Numbered from the stretch's first letter, positions 1 to 8,803 are shown. The stretch: DNA of 64,000 bases from Stappia stellulata (GCF_020176715.1 NZ_JAIVMF010000002.1:310001-374000), one strand, 5' to 3'. Notes: generated by a model not told the origin, from the sequence alone. Made by a program: numbers and translations.

Positions 1-74
1 TCGAGGCCGTGCGCTGGCTGCACCGCGTCACCTATCACCTCTGGCGGATCTCGCATCATCTCGCCCGCCTGTAA
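1..74 (+). CDS. 3' end of an unidentified protein (partial)
   Basis: An open frame enters from the left edge and stops at TAA 72-74. Only 23 residues are visible, ending YHLWRISHHLARL, which is rich in Trp, His and Arg and looks like an amphipathic C-terminal helix. That is too little to assign a family. It converges on the metallophosphoesterase gene with a gap of only 6 bp, so the stop codons of two opposing genes nearly touch. The coding call rests on the open frame and the tight packing. Confidence 0.5.
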   Translation, partial: EAVRWLHRVTYHLWRISHHLARL

Positions 75-80
75 GGCGTC

Positions 81-902
81 CTACCAGGTCACGCCCTCGT
101 CGGCGAAGAAGGGGAAGGGACCGGGAAAGGCCTCGACATAGGCCAGATGCGTCACCACGCCGCCGTCCGGCGTATGGTGGTGCAGGAAGAACCCGGGCGG
201 CTCCATGATGAACTTGCCCGCCTCTTCATCGCCGAGGTCCAGATGTACCTGATGGCCGGTGCTGGGGGCGAGCGTCATCACGGTGCCGCCGACGGAGGCG
301 ATGATGGTGCGGTGGATATGGCCGCACATCACCCGCTGGACATGGGCGTGCCGGCCGAGCACCTCGGCGAAGGCCGCCGAATCCGCCAGTCCGATCCGGT
401 CCATGTGGGCGATGCCGGTCGGCGCCGGCGGGTGGTGCACCGCGATCAGCGTCGGCCGGTCGCTTTCCGCCAGCGTGCGGTCGAGCCAGGCGAGCTGCGC
501 CTCGCCGAGCTTGCCGTGGGGCTTGCCGGGGACGGAACTGTCGAGGGCGACGAGCCGCACGTCGCCAATGTCCACGGCGTAGTGGATCTTGTCCGCGCTG
601 CCCTGGTCGATCGGGCCGACTTCGCTCAGCAGCTCGCGCATCATCGCGGGCGAATCGTGATTGCCGGGGATCACGTAGACCGGAGCCTTGATGCGGCTGA
701 GCAGTCGCTGGACGCCGGCGTACTCGCGGTCGTCGGGGGCGTCCGCGAGGTCGCCGGTCACCACCACGGCGTCGGGCCGGGGGTCGAGCGCGTTCAGCGC
801 CGCGACGGCGCGCTCCGCCAGCATGTTGGTCTCGCTGACCCGGTAGCAGGCAAGGCCTCGGGGGCGGATGTGCAGGTCCGTGATCTGCGCGATAAGGGTC
901 AT
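81..902 (-). CDS. Calcineurin-like metallophosphoesterase (CpdA/GpdQ-type)
   Basis: This 273-residue protein carries the full set of binuclear metallophosphoesterase motifs: DLH (D9, H11), GDLAD (D51), GNHD (N81, H82), VHHPP (H156/H157) and GHIHR (H195, H197). The layout and length match class III cyclic-nucleotide or glycerophosphodiester phosphodiesterases (CpdA, GpdQ). No signal peptide or membrane segment is seen, so it should be cytosolic. The ATG start has a GGAG about 6 nt upstream. Substrate is undetermined: cAMP, glycerophosphodiesters or other phosphodiesters are all possible in this family. It is not in an operon; the next gene runs divergently. Confidence 0.85.
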   Translation of the reverse strand: MTLIAQITDLHIRPRGLACYRVSETNMLAERAVAALNALDPRPDAVVVTGDLADAPDDREYAGVQRLLSRIKAPVYVIPGNHDSPAMMRELLSEVGPIDQGSADKIHYAVDIGDVRLVALDSSVPGKPHGKLGEAQLAWLDRTLAESDRPTLIAVHHPPAPTGIAHMDRIGLADSAAFAEVLGRHAHVQRVMCGHIHRTIIASVGGTVMTLAPSTGHQVHLDLGDEEAGKFIMEPPGFFLHHHTPDGGVVTHLAYVEAFPGPFPFFADEGVTW

Positions 903-1103
903 TCAGGTGCTCCGTCGGTGCATCGGGGAGGGGGCTCGGGCCGCCTGGGACTGCCCGAAAGCTAGCGCCCGCGCGCGGGGAAGGCGAGAGAGTTGTGCGT
1001 GAACGGTTTCCCTTTTGCGCGCGCTCATGTAGGAAGCGCGCGGGGGCCGGACCGCGCGCGGGCGCGGTTGCCATTACCAGTCGGTCGCATAGGCTTTACG
1101 ACA

Positions 1104-2843
1104 ATGAGCGAAACATCCGCCGGGCGGGGAACGGAAGGCTTCGAAACGGCAGGAGCGCGCTGGCTGCGCCTCATCGGCAGGCGGGGGCTCGCCCCGCTCG
1201 TTCTGCTTCTTCTGGCGCTCGTCTTCTTCGCGCCGGGGCTTTCCCAGGTGCCGCCGCTCGATCGCGACGAGCCGCGCTTTGCCCAGGCCACCAAGCAGAT
1301 GGTGGAAAGCCGCGACTTCATCGATATCCGCTTCCAGGACATGGCCCGGCACAAGAAGCCCGTGGGCATCTACTGGCTGCAGTCGGCGGTCGTCGAGGCG
1401 AGCGGTCTCGGCCATGACGCGCCGATCTGGGTCTACCGGCTGGTCTCGCAACTGGGCGCTGTGCTCGCGGTGCTGCTGAGCTACTGGTGCGTGCGCGCCT
1501 TTGCCGCGCCACCGGTCGCTTTCGTCGCCGGCGCGCTGGTCGCCGCCTCGCTGATCGTCGGGGTGGAGGCGCGGCTTGCCAAGACCGATGCGATGCTGCT
1601 TGCCTCGATCCTCGCCGCACAGGGCGCGCTTGCCCGGATCTGGCTTGACCGCGCCGCGCTGCGCGGGCGTCCGCTGCTGGCAACGCTGTTCTGGGGCGCA
1701 CTGGCCGTGTCGGTGCTGATCAAGGGGCCCGTCGGGCCGCTGGTGGTCGGCCTGACCGTCGTGTTCCTGTCCATTGCGACGCGCGATGTCGGCTGGATCC
1801 GGCTGCTCTATCCCTTGCGCGGCATCTTGGGCTTCCTTCTCGCGGTCCTGCCGTGGTTCGTGGCGATCTATCTGCAGACGGACGGCGCGTTCTTCGCCGA
1901 GGCCGTCGGCAAGGACCTGCTCGGCAAGGTCGCGACGGGACAGGAAAGCCACGGCGCGCCGCCGCTCACCCATCTGGCCGCAGCACTTGGCACCTTCTGG
2001 CCGCTGTCGGCCTTCATGGTGCTGGCCCTGCCGGGCCTGATTGCCGCGCGCCGTGCGCCGGCGGTGGTCTTCGCCCTGTGCTGGGTGGTGCCGACCTGGC
2101 TGATCTTCGAGTTCACCGCGACCAAACTGCCGCATTACACGCTGCCGCTGCTTCCGGGCATCGCGCTGCTTGCCGCCGTGCTGCTGTCGAAGCAGGAACA
2201 ACCGCCGTCGAAGGGCTGGCGCTATGCCGCCGCCGGTCTGCTGTTCGTGCCGATCGCGGGTGTCGCCGCCGCCAATTTCGTCGCCGGCCCGGTCGTCGGC
2301 GTCTGGCCGTCGCCGCCCGGCGCGGTAATCGCCGCGCTGGCGCTGGTGCCGGGCGTGGCGGCGCTGCGCGCCATGGCGCGGGGGGCGGCGCTGCGCGCCT
2401 TGCCGCGCGCGCTTCTGGCCGGTTTCCTGCTGATCGTCGCGACCTGGGGCTTCACGCTTCCGGGCCTGTCGCCGATCTGGATCAGCCCGCGGCTGGCCGA
2501 CGCGGTGGCGCAGGAGGCAAGCTGCCCCGCGCCGCGCGTCGCCAACGTCGGCTTCAACGAACCGAGCTATATCTTCCTGCAAGGCACCGACACGTTGCCG
2601 ACCTCGGTCGAGGGTGCGGCGCGCTTCCTGGTGGAGGCGGACCCGGAGCCGGGAGAGGGCGCCACGGCGCGCTGCCGCATCGCCGTCGTCGATGCCCTGC
2701 ACGAGGCGGCGTTCCTGGCGGCCCTGGCGGAGCTGGGCGCGCCGCGCGAAAAAAGCACGGTGCGGGTCACGGGGCTGAACATCAACGGTGGCGACGAGAT
2801 GGACATCGGTCTCTACAGCGCAGAGGAGACGGGGCGTGAGTGA
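1104..2843 (+). CDS. ArnT-like glycosyltransferase, GT39/GT83 family
   Basis: A polytopic integral membrane protein of about 579 residues. Near the N-terminus, after a first membrane helix, is DRDEPRFAQATKQM, the Asp/Glu-rich periplasmic loop typical of ArnT/PMT-type transferases that use polyprenyl-phosphate sugars. Many hydrophobic segments follow, then a small hydrophilic C-terminal domain. The chosen ATG gives the family N-terminus; an in-frame TTG at 993 would add an Arg-rich extension and is less likely. It is the first gene of a four-gene operon (PAP2, GT2 and LAB_N follow with overlaps). Proposed role, by inference, is transfer of a sugar from a lipid carrier onto lipid A or core in the periplasmic leaflet. 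The acceptor cannot be read from sequence. Confidence 0.85.
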   Translation: MSETSAGRGTEGFETAGARWLRLIGRRGLAPLVLLLLALVFFAPGLSQVPPLDRDEPRFAQATKQMVESRDFIDIRFQDMARHKKPVGIYWLQSAVVEASGLGHDAPIWVYRLVSQLGAVLAVLLSYWCVRAFAAPPVAFVAGALVAASLIVGVEARLAKTDAMLLASILAAQGALARIWLDRAALRGRPLLATLFWGALAVSVLIKGPVGPLVVGLTVVFLSIATRDVGWIRLLYPLRGILGFLLAVLPWFVAIYLQTDGAFFAEAVGKDLLGKVATGQESHGAPPLTHLAAALGTFWPLSAFMVLALPGLIAARRAPAVVFALCWVVPTWLIFEFTATKLPHYTLPLLPGIALLAAVLLSKQEQPPSKGWRYAAAGLLFVPIAGVAAANFVAGPVVGVWPSPPGAVIAALALVPGVAALRAMARGAALRALPRALLAGFLLIVATWGFTLPGLSPIWISPRLADAVAQEASCPAPRVANVGFNEPSYIFLQGTDTLPTSVEGAARFLVEADPEPGEGATARCRIAVVDALHEAAFLAALAELGAPREKSTVRVTGLNINGGDEMDIGLYSAEETGRE

Positions 2844-3771
2844 CGACAGCGGAAACGGCCGTGGCCCCGCGCCGGCGGCGGACGGCCGGTTGCGGCGCGG
2901 GTTCGAGCGGGCGCGCGACAATGCGTTCGCTATCCGCGCGCTTCTGGCCGGTCGCGAGCACAGGGTCGCCGTACAGCGCCCGCCGCTGCCGCCGGGACAC
3001 CGGCCGCAGGACATCCTGGCGGTGCTGCTGCTGACCGTCGGCATTGCGGTGATCGTGCTGGATATTCCGACCTATCCCTGGCTGCGCTCGCTGCCGCAGC
3101 AGTACAAGAACGCCTTCATCGCCATCACGGATCTCGGCAAGGGGCACTGGATCCTGTGGACCACCGGCATCTACTGCCTGGCGACGCTGGCGCTCGACTG
3201 GGACCGGCTGACCTGGCGGGCGCGCATGGCGCTGTCCAGCTTGTGGACCTTTTGCGCCTATATCTTCGTCGTGGTGGCATCAAGCGGCATCATCGTCCTC
3301 TTCCTCAAGTGGGTGCTGGGGCGTGCACGGCCCAAGCTCTATGAGGAGGTCGGGCCGGTGCACTTCGACTTCCTGGCGCTGAAGGGCGCCTACACCAGCT
3401 TTCCCTCCGGCCATTCCACCACGATTGCCGCTCTGGCGACGACGCTCGCGCTGATCTTCCCGACCTACCGCTGGCTGATCGTCGTCTGCGGGTTCTGGAT
3501 CGCCTTCAGCCGCATCATGGTCGGCGCACATTATCCGAGCGATGTCATCGCCGGGACGCTGCTCGGCCTGAGCGTCGGTGTCGTGGCGGCACGCTGGATG
3601 GCACACCGGCGAATCGGGTTCCGCTTCAACCGGCTCGGCGCGATCACCCCGATCATGGGGCGGGTGAGCTTTCGCGCCTGCGTCCGTGCGCTGTGGCGTT
3701 CCGCCACGGGCCGGCGCAGCCTGATGCGGCCGGCCGCGCCCGCAGGACCGGCGACGGGAGACGCCTCATGA
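2836..3771 (+). CDS. PAP2-family membrane phosphatase
   Basis: From a GTG start (GGAG about 8 nt upstream, overlapping the previous stop) this is a 311-residue membrane protein. All three PAP2 catalytic signatures are present: KX6RP (K158-P166), PSGH (190-193) and SRX5HX3D (S225, R226, H232, D236). About six transmembrane helices are expected, with the active site facing the periplasm. The first 50 residues are a hydrophilic, Arg-rich cytosolic extension. Family members dephosphorylate undecaprenyl pyrophosphate, phosphatidylglycerophosphate or lipid A (LpxE-like). Its position between two glycosyltransferase genes favours lipid A or lipid-carrier dephosphorylation, which is inference. Confidence 0.88.
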   Translation: MSDDSGNGRGPAPAADGRLRRGFERARDNAFAIRALLAGREHRVAVQRPPLPPGHRPQDILAVLLLTVGIAVIVLDIPTYPWLRSLPQQYKNAFIAITDLGKGHWILWTTGIYCLATLALDWDRLTWRARMALSSLWTFCAYIFVVVASSGIIVLFLKWVLGRARPKLYEEVGPVHFDFLALKGAYTSFPSGHSTTIAALATTLALIFPTYRWLIVVCGFWIAFSRIMVGAHYPSDVIAGTLLGLSVGVVAARWMAHRRIGFRFNRLGAITPIMGRVSFRACVRALWRSATGRRSLMRPAAPAGPATGDAS

Positions 3772-4550
3772 GCGCGCAGGCATCCGGACAGGAGCCGGAG
3801 ATTTCCGTCATCGTGCCGGCCAAGGACGAACGCGAGAACCTTGGGGAACTGATCGAGGAGATCGCCGCGGCGCTTGCCGGACGGGCCTTCGAGATCATTG
3901 TCGTCGATGACGGCTCCAGCGACGGCAGCGCGGAGATGCTGGCCGCGCGCGCCCGCGAGCTGCCGTTCCTGCGCGCGTTGCGCCACGCTTCCGCCTGCGG
4001 CCAGAGCGCCTCGGTGCGCTCCGGGCTTTATGCCGCCCGCGGTGCGGTGGTGGTGACCATCGACGGCGACGGCGAGAACGACCCGGCCTACATCCCGGCG
4101 TTGCTTGCAGCACTCGAGGCGGCGGGGCCGTCGGTGGCGCTTGCCTCCGGCCAGCGCACCGGGCGCAAGGCAAGTGCGGCCAAGCGGCTGGCGTCGCGCT
4201 TCGCCAACCGGTTGCGGGGCTGGCTCCTGAAGGACCAGACGCGCGATTCGGGCTGCGGGCTCAAGGCGCTGCGGCGCGATGTGTTCCTGCGCCTGCCGTA
4301 TTTCGACAGCTGGCACCGGTTCCTGCCGGCACTTGTGCTGCGCGAGGGCTACGGCGTGACCCATGTCGACATCGTCGACCGGCACCGCCGTCACGGCAGC
4401 TCCAAGTATGGGATTTTCGACCGGGCGTTCGTCGGGATCCTCGATCTCTTCGGCGTGTGGTGGCTGCGCCGCCGGCGCAAGCGCATCCCGCAGCTGTCCA
4501 TCATTGCCGGACTGCCGGCCGACGAGGCGAAGGAGGAATCGCGGTGCTAG
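3768..4550 (+). CDS. GT2 family polyprenyl-phosphate glycosyltransferase
   Basis: A 260-residue GT-A glycosyltransferase. ISVIVPAKDERENL opens the Rossmann-like fold, VVDDGSSDGS binds the nucleotide sugar, and IDGDGEND supplies the metal-binding DxD-like motif. Near the C-terminus HGSSKYG matches the R/H-GxSKY motif of DPM1/ArnC-type dolichyl- or undecaprenyl-phosphate sugar synthases. No transmembrane segments follow, so it is the soluble or peripheral DPM1-like form. ATG overlaps the PAP2 stop (ATGA). It would make the lipid-linked sugar donor used by the ArnT-like enzyme. The Rhizobium RgtE/RgtF galacturonic-acid donor system is a plausible comparison, but the sugar is not readable here. 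Confidence 0.88.
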   Translation: MSAQASGQEPEISVIVPAKDERENLGELIEEIAAALAGRAFEIIVVDDGSSDGSAEMLAARARELPFLRALRHASACGQSASVRSGLYAARGAVVVTIDGDGENDPAYIPALLAALEAAGPSVALASGQRTGRKASAAKRLASRFANRLRGWLLKDQTRDSGCGLKALRRDVFLRLPYFDSWHRFLPALVLREGYGVTHVDIVDRHRRHGSSKYGIFDRAFVGILDLFGVWWLRRRRKRIPQLSIIAGLPADEAKEESRC

Positions 4551-4861
4551 CCGATCTGACAGCCTGGCTCTACAGCGTTTTCATCGAGCGGTTCGACGGC
4601 TGGGTGGCGCTCGGATTTGTCGCGCAGGCGATGTTCATGATGCGCTTCGTGGTGCAATGGGTCGCCTCCGAACGGGTCGGGCGCTCCATCGTGCCGGTGG
4701 CCTTCTGGTTCTTTTCCATCGCCGGCGGCAGCCTGCTGTTTGTCTATGCGATCCAGGTCGGCGATCCGGTGTTCATCGCCGGCCAGGGGCTTGGCCTGAT
4801 CATCTATTTTCGCAATCTCTGGCTGATCTTCCGCGAGAAGCGCCGCGATCCGAGCATCTGA
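4544..4861 (+). CDS. Small LAB_N (lipid A biosynthesis N-terminal) membrane protein
   Basis: A 105-residue protein starting at GTG with AGGAGG 7 nt upstream, overlapping the GT2 gene by 7 nt. It has about three hydrophobic helices and contains MMRFVVQWVASERVGRS and PVAFWFFSIAGGSLLFVYA, characteristic of the LAB_N domain otherwise found at the N-terminus of some LpxB proteins and in small EmrE-like partners of glycosyltransferases. In comparable operons this small protein accompanies the lipid-linked sugar synthase and may help flip or present the donor. It is the last gene of the operon and is followed by a terminator hairpin. Confidence 0.8.
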   Translation: MLADLTAWLYSVFIERFDGWVALGFVAQAMFMMRFVVQWVASERVGRSIVPVAFWFFSIAGGSLLFVYAIQVGDPVFIAGQGLGLIIYFRNLWLIFREKRRDPSI

Positions 4862-4887
4862 GGTCGCCGCTCCGCAGCCTGAACGCG

Positions 4888-4937
4888 AACCGCCCGCGTC
4901 GCGGCAAGTCATGCCGGGACGCGGGCGGTTTCGTTTT
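4888..4937 (+). terminator. Rho-independent terminator of the glycosyltransferase operon
   Basis: A perfect 13-bp inverted repeat (AACCGCCCGCGTC at 4888-4900 and its complement at 4918-4930) is separated by a 17-nt loop and followed by TCGTTTT. It sits 27 nt after the LAB_N stop and 31 bp before the convergent metC stop, so it may serve both directions. Confidence 0.8.
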
Positions 4938-4960
4938 GGTTCAGGTCGCAGTGGCGCGGA

Positions 4961-6139
4961 TCAGCCCATGAGGGCCTTGAACCCGGCTTCCAGATCGGCG
5001 CGGATGTCGGTCACATCCTCCAGCCCGATATGCAGGCGAATGCCGGGGCCGCCCTCCGGCATCGGCGTTGCGGTGCGCATGCCCTTCAGCCGCACGGGGA
5101 TCGCAAGGCTCTCGAACCCGCCCCAGGAATAGCCGAGCCCGAACAGGCGCAGTGCATCGAGGAAGGCGCAGCTTTGCTCGAAGGTGACGTCGTCGCGGAA
5201 GTCGAAGGCGAAGAGGCCGGACGCTCCGCAGAAATCGCGGCTCCACAGTGCATGGCCCGGATCTTCGGGGAGCGCGGGGTGGCGCACACGGGCGACCTCC
5301 TCGCGGGTCTGCAGCCAGCGGGCGATCTCCAGTCCCGCTTCCATGTGCTGGCGTAGCCGCACATGCATGGTGCGCAGGCCGCGCAGGCCGAGGAAGACGT
5401 CATCCGGGCCGACGTGGATGCCGAGCGCGCCGGCGGTGGCGTCGAGCGCCTCCCAGGCGCGCGGGCTTGCCGCGACCGTTCCCAGCATCGCGTCGGAATG
5501 GCCGACGATGTATTTCGTGCCGGCCTGGATCGACAGGTCGACGCCATGGGCAATCGCCTGGAAGTAGCAGGGCGTGGCCCAGGTGTTGTCCATCACGACA
5601 AGCGCGCCGGCGGCATGGGCGGCCTCGGCAATCGCCGGGATGTCCTGCATCTCGAAGGTGAGCGAGCCGGGCGCCTCGGTCATGACGGCCCTGGTGTTGG
5701 GCTTCATCAGCGCGGAAATGCCGGCGCCGATGGCGGGGTCGTAATAGTCGATCTCGATGCCGAGCCGCTTTAGCGTCGTGTCCGCCAGGTGCCGTGTCGG
5801 TCCGTAGGCGCTGTCGGTGATCAGCAGGTGGTCGCCCGACGACAGGCACGACAGCAGCGCCAGCGCCACGGCGTTGAGGCCGCAGGAGGCGAGCTTCGCG
5901 CCGGCCGCACCTTCCAGTTCCGCGATGGCCTCTTCCAGGGCGTCGGTGGTCGGGTTTCCCCTACGGGCGTAATGGTAGGTCTGTTTGCCGGACAGCATCG
6001 TCGCGGTGTCGGGAAACAGCACCGTCGAGGCATGGGCGACCGGCGGGTTGACGAACCCGTGAAAACTGCTCGGCGCCCGGCCGGCGTGGGTCAGGCGTGT
6101 CGCGAGACCGGCACTGCCGTTCGACTGTGAAGCGGACAT
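4961..6139 (-). CDS. metC: Cystathionine beta-lyase (Cys/Met metabolism PLP enzyme)
   Basis: A 392-residue fold-type I PLP enzyme of the Cys/Met metabolism family. The early THAGR segment, the PLP-phosphate region (YARRGNPTTDALEEAIAELEG), VVMDNTWATP with the cofactor-binding Asp, and the Schiff-base lysine in GTKYIVGHSDAM are all present. Members cleave cystathionine to homocysteine, pyruvate and ammonia in methionine synthesis. Two ATGs are adjacent; the second (6139) has AAGGA at optimal distance and is chosen over 6142 and over a distant in-frame start at 6193. Cystathionine gamma-lyase or methionine gamma-lyase activity cannot be excluded within the family. An 18-bp palindrome lies 37 bp upstream. 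Confidence 0.85.
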   Translation of the reverse strand: MSASQSNGSAGLATRLTHAGRAPSSFHGFVNPPVAHASTVLFPDTATMLSGKQTYHYARRGNPTTDALEEAIAELEGAAGAKLASCGLNAVALALLSCLSSGDHLLITDSAYGPTRHLADTTLKRLGIEIDYYDPAIGAGISALMKPNTRAVMTEAPGSLTFEMQDIPAIAEAAHAAGALVVMDNTWATPCYFQAIAHGVDLSIQAGTKYIVGHSDAMLGTVAASPRAWEALDATAGALGIHVGPDDVFLGLRGLRTMHVRLRQHMEAGLEIARWLQTREEVARVRHPALPEDPGHALWSRDFCGASGLFAFDFRDDVTFEQSCAFLDALRLFGLGYSWGGFESLAIPVRLKGMRTATPMPEGGPGIRLHIGLEDVTDIRADLEAGFKALMG

Positions 6140-6176
6140 CATCTTCCTTTCGGAACAACTGTTGGGATTTTCGGAA

Positions 6177-6194
6177 TGTGAAAAAATTTTCACA
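6177..6194. promoter_or_regulatory. Palindrome TGTGAAAAAATTTTCACA upstream of metC
   Basis: Perfect 8-bp arms (TGTGAAAA / TTTTCACA) around AA, flanked by GGAA on the left and ATTCC on the right, so the symmetry extends almost to 26 bp. It is 37 bp upstream of the metC start, in the interval shared with aapJ. The half-sites resemble CRP/FNR-type TGTGA...TCACA, but the spacer is 8 rather than 6 bp. The regulator is unknown. Confidence 0.5.
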
Positions 6195-6367
6195 ATTCCC
6201 GGGCAGCATGACGTTGCGCCCCTTGACCCTTAGCCATAAATGCCATCGAATGCACCCGTGAGATAACGGTGGCATGTTTGACGACCAGAAAACAACAATG
6301 GTCGCGGCATTGCCGGGAGGGGAATTCCAGTGACACCAATGCTGCGCATGGTTGCATGCTGTATCCC

Positions 6368-6399
6368 TTGCACGTGATCTCGGACGAACCCGATATACA
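6368..6399 (+). promoter_or_regulatory. Candidate sigma70-type promoter for aapJ
   Basis: TTGCAC at 6368-6373 and GATATA at 6392-6397 (or TATACA at 6394-6399) lie about 30 nt before the aapJ ATG with an 18-20 nt spacer. The interval is otherwise non-coding. This is motif matching only. Confidence 0.35.
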
Positions 6400-6428
6400 G
6401 ACAGGGCAAAAGAGAAGGCTGCATATCC

Positions 6429-7445
6429 ATGACGAACAAATTTCTGACGATCGCGCTTGGCGCCGCGCTTGGTTTGAGCGCCACGGCCGCTTCCGCCGCG
6501 ACGCTTGACGATGTCAAGGCCAAGGGCTTCCTGCAGTGCGGTTCGAACACCGGCCTCGCCGGTTTCGCCGCGCCGAACGACGCCGGCGAGTGGACCGGCC
6601 TCGACGTCGACACCTGCCGCGCCATTGCGGCCGCGATCTTCGACGATCCGAACGCCGTCAAGTTCACCCCGCTGACCGCCAAGGAGCGCTTCACCGCGCT
6701 GCAGACAGGCGAAGTCGACGTGCTGGTGCGCAACACCACCTGGACGATGACCCGCGACACGACGCTCGGCCTGAACTTCACCGGCGTGAACTACTACGAC
6801 GGCCAGGGCTTCATGGTCCGCAAGTCGCTCGACGTGACCTCCGCGCTGGAGCTGTCGGGCGCCTCGGTCTGCGTGCAGACCGGCACCACCACGGAGCTGA
6901 ACCTCACCGACTATTTCAAGGCCAACGGCATGGAATACCAGCCGGTGGTGTTTGAGAAGCTGGAAGAGGTCAACGCGGCCTATGACGCCAACCGTTGCGA
7001 CGTCTACACCACGGACGCCTCGGGCCTCTATTCGATCCGCCTTCAGCTGACCAACCCGGCCGACCATGTCGTGCTTCCGGAGATCATCTCCAAGGAGCCG
7101 CTTGGCCCGGTGGTGCGTCAGGGCGACGACCAGTGGTTCAACATCGTCAAGTGGACGCTGTTCGCCATGGTCAATGCCGAAGAGCTGGGCGTGACCTCGG
7201 CCAACGTCGACGAGATGATGAGCTCCGACAACCCGAGCATCAAGCGCCTGCTGGGCGTCGATGGCCAGTTCGGCGAGTCGATCGGCCTGTCCAACGACTG
7301 GGCCGCGCGCATCATCAAGCATGTCGGCAACTACGGCGAGATGTTCGACAAGAACGTCGGCCCGGACACCCCGCTCGGCATCGAGCGTGGCGTGAACGCG
7401 CTGTGGTCGAAGGGTGGCCTGCAGTACGCGCCGCCGATCCGCTGA
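6429..7445 (+). CDS. aapJ: General L-amino acid ABC transporter, periplasmic binding protein
   Basis: A 338-residue periplasmic solute-binding protein with a Sec signal peptide (KFLTIALGAALGLSATAASA, cleavage near residue 22). The mature N-terminus TLDDVKAKGFLQCGSN and the segments DVLVRNTTWTMTRDT and CDVYTTDASGLYSIR are typical of AapJ/BztA, which bind a broad range of L-amino acids. Length equals the family norm (about 340). It is the first gene of aapJQMP; a GC-rich hairpin follows the stop and a 150-bp gap separates it from aapQ, consistent with higher expression of the binding protein. Start is ATG with GAAGG about 11 nt upstream. Confidence 0.95.
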   Translation: MTNKFLTIALGAALGLSATAASAATLDDVKAKGFLQCGSNTGLAGFAAPNDAGEWTGLDVDTCRAIAAAIFDDPNAVKFTPLTAKERFTALQTGEVDVLVRNTTWTMTRDTTLGLNFTGVNYYDGQGFMVRKSLDVTSALELSGASVCVQTGTTTELNLTDYFKANGMEYQPVVFEKLEEVNAAYDANRCDVYTTDASGLYSIRLQLTNPADHVVLPEIISKEPLGPVVRQGDDQWFNIVKWTLFAMVNAEELGVTSANVDEMMSSDNPSIKRLLGVDGQFGESIGLSNDWAARIIKHVGNYGEMFDKNVGPDTPLGIERGVNALWSKGGLQYAPPIR

Positions 7446-7460
7446 TTGCGGTTTGATCCC

Positions 7461-7485
7461 GGACCCGGCGCATCGCGCCGGGTCC
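7461..7485 (+). terminator. Intra-operon hairpin between aapJ and aapQ
   Basis: A perfect 11-bp stem (GGACCCGGCGC / GCGCCGGGTCC) with a 3-nt ATC loop, starting 16 nt after the aapJ stop. No T-run follows (next bases ATTTGCATC), so it is more likely an mRNA-stabilising or partial-attenuation element than a full terminator. Similar hairpins follow the binding-protein genes at 49.5 and 62.2 kb. Confidence 0.7.
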
Positions 7486-7595
7486 ATTTGCATCACTTTC
7501 CGAAAACCTGAAAAATCAGGTGACAATCGCCCGAAAACGGGCAGGGGTTTCGAGCCGGGCATTCGTTCGGTTCGGGCGAGGGGATACAGTCTGAC

Positions 7596-8798
7596 ATGAC
7601 ACCTGTGAGCTCTGCCTCTGGCGAGCATGCGGGCGACGAAGCTGGGACCTCCTGGTTCTACAATCCGCGCGTGCGCGGGGTGGTTTTCCAGTTTCTCGTC
7701 GTTGCCGCCCTTGTTGGGGTGGTCGCATTCTTTGCCTATAATGCAAAGACCAATCTCGAGCGGGCCGGCATCGCTTCCGGCCTCGGCTTCTTTTCCGAGC
7801 GCGCCGGCTTCGACATTTCGCAGACGCTGGTGCCCTACACAAACGACAGCACCTATTTCCGGGCCTTTCTGGTCGGCCTGGTCAACACGCTGCTCGTTGC
7901 CTCCATCGGCATTCTCATCGCAACGGTGATCGGCTTCATCGTCGGGGTGGCACGGCTTTCCAAGAACTTCGTGATCCGTCAGCTCGCGCAGCTCTATGTC
8001 GAGATCCTGCGCAATGTGCCGCTGCTGCTGCAGCTCCTGTTCTGGTACAAGGCGGTGCTCTCGGTGCTGCCGTCGCCGCGCCAGTCGCTGGAGCCGATGT
8101 CGGGCGTCTTTCTCAACAACCGCGGCCTCATCCTCCCCGAGGTCATCGGACAGCCCGGCAGCGGCCTGATCGGCTACGCGCTGCTTGCGGCGATCGCCGC
8201 CGCCTTCGGCATCTCGCGCTGGGCGCGGGCGCGCCAGCTTGCCACCGGAAAGCAGTTTCCCAGCCTCATCGTCGGCCTCTGCCTGATCGTCCTGCTGCCG
8301 CTGTTGACCTTCTTCGTCACCGGCATGCCGGTCGATCTCGCCTATGCGGAGCTGAAGGGCTTCAACTTCGCCGGCGGCATGGTCGTCAATCCCGAGTTCA
8401 TGGCGCTGCTTCTCGGCCTGTCGCTCTACACGGCCGCCTTCATCGCGGAAATCGTGCGCGCGGGCATCCTGGCCGTCTCCCACGGCCAGACGGAAGCCGC
8501 CTTCTCGCTCGGCCTTCGTCCGCGGCGCACCCTTCAACTCGTCGTGATCCCGCAAGCGATGCGGGTGATCATTCCGCCGCTGACGAGCCAGTATCTCAAT
8601 CTGACGAAGAACTCGTCGCTGGCGGTGGCCATCGGCTATCCGGACATCGTCGCGGTCTTTGCCGGCACGGTGCTGAACCAGACCGGCCAGGCGGTCGAGG
8701 TGATCATCATCACCATGCTCGTCTATCTGACGATCTCGTTGTCCACGTCGGCCTTCATGAATTGGTACAACCGCCGTGTGGCGCTGGTGGAGAGGTAG
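7596..8798 (+). CDS. aapQ: General L-amino acid ABC transporter permease AapQ
   Basis: A 400-residue inner-membrane permease of the HisM/GlnP (HEAT) family. The ABC-contacting EAA loop is [23 protein letters not shown]-like (residues about 286-308), near the C-terminus. The long middle insertion between the first and later helices is usual for AapQ/BztB, which at about 400 residues are longer than ordinary polar amino-acid permeases. Start is ATG after a 150-bp spacer from aapJ. It pairs with AapM to form the translocation channel; its stop is 5 bp before the aapM start. Confidence 0.94.
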   Translation: MTPVSSASGEHAGDEAGTSWFYNPRVRGVVFQFLVVAALVGVVAFFAYNAKTNLERAGIASGLGFFSERAGFDISQTLVPYTNDSTYFRAFLVGLVNTLLVASIGILIATVIGFIVGVARLSKNFVIRQLAQLYVEILRNVPLLLQLLFWYKAVLSVLPSPRQSLEPMSGVFLNNRGLILPEVIGQPGSGLIGYALLAAIAAAFGISRWARARQLATGKQFPSLIVGLCLIVLLPLLTFFVTGMPVDLAYAELKGFNFAGGMVVNPEFMALLLGLSLYTAAFIAEIVRAGILAVSHGQTEAAFSLGLRPRRTLQLVVIPQAMRVIIPPLTSQYLNLTKNSSLAVAIGYPDIVAVFAGTVLNQTGQAVEVIIITMLVYLTISLSTSAFMNWYNRRVALVER

Positions 8799-8803
8799 AG
8801 GCG

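Noticed and set aside
993-1103. N-terminal extension of the GT39 protein from TTG 993
   Set aside because: The extra 37 residues are Arg/Pro-rich and unlike the family; ATG 1104 leads straight to the expected short N-terminus.
1074-3044. Long minus-strand open frame opposite the GT39 gene
   Set aside because: Arg/Gln/Pro-rich translation without domains; GC-rich codon bias on one strand leaves long open frames opposite it. Similar long frames opposite other genes were rejected for the same reason.
6177-6194. Standard CRP site
   Set aside because: TGTGA and TCACA are spaced by 8 bp rather than 6, so the palindrome is kept as an unidentified regulatory site.
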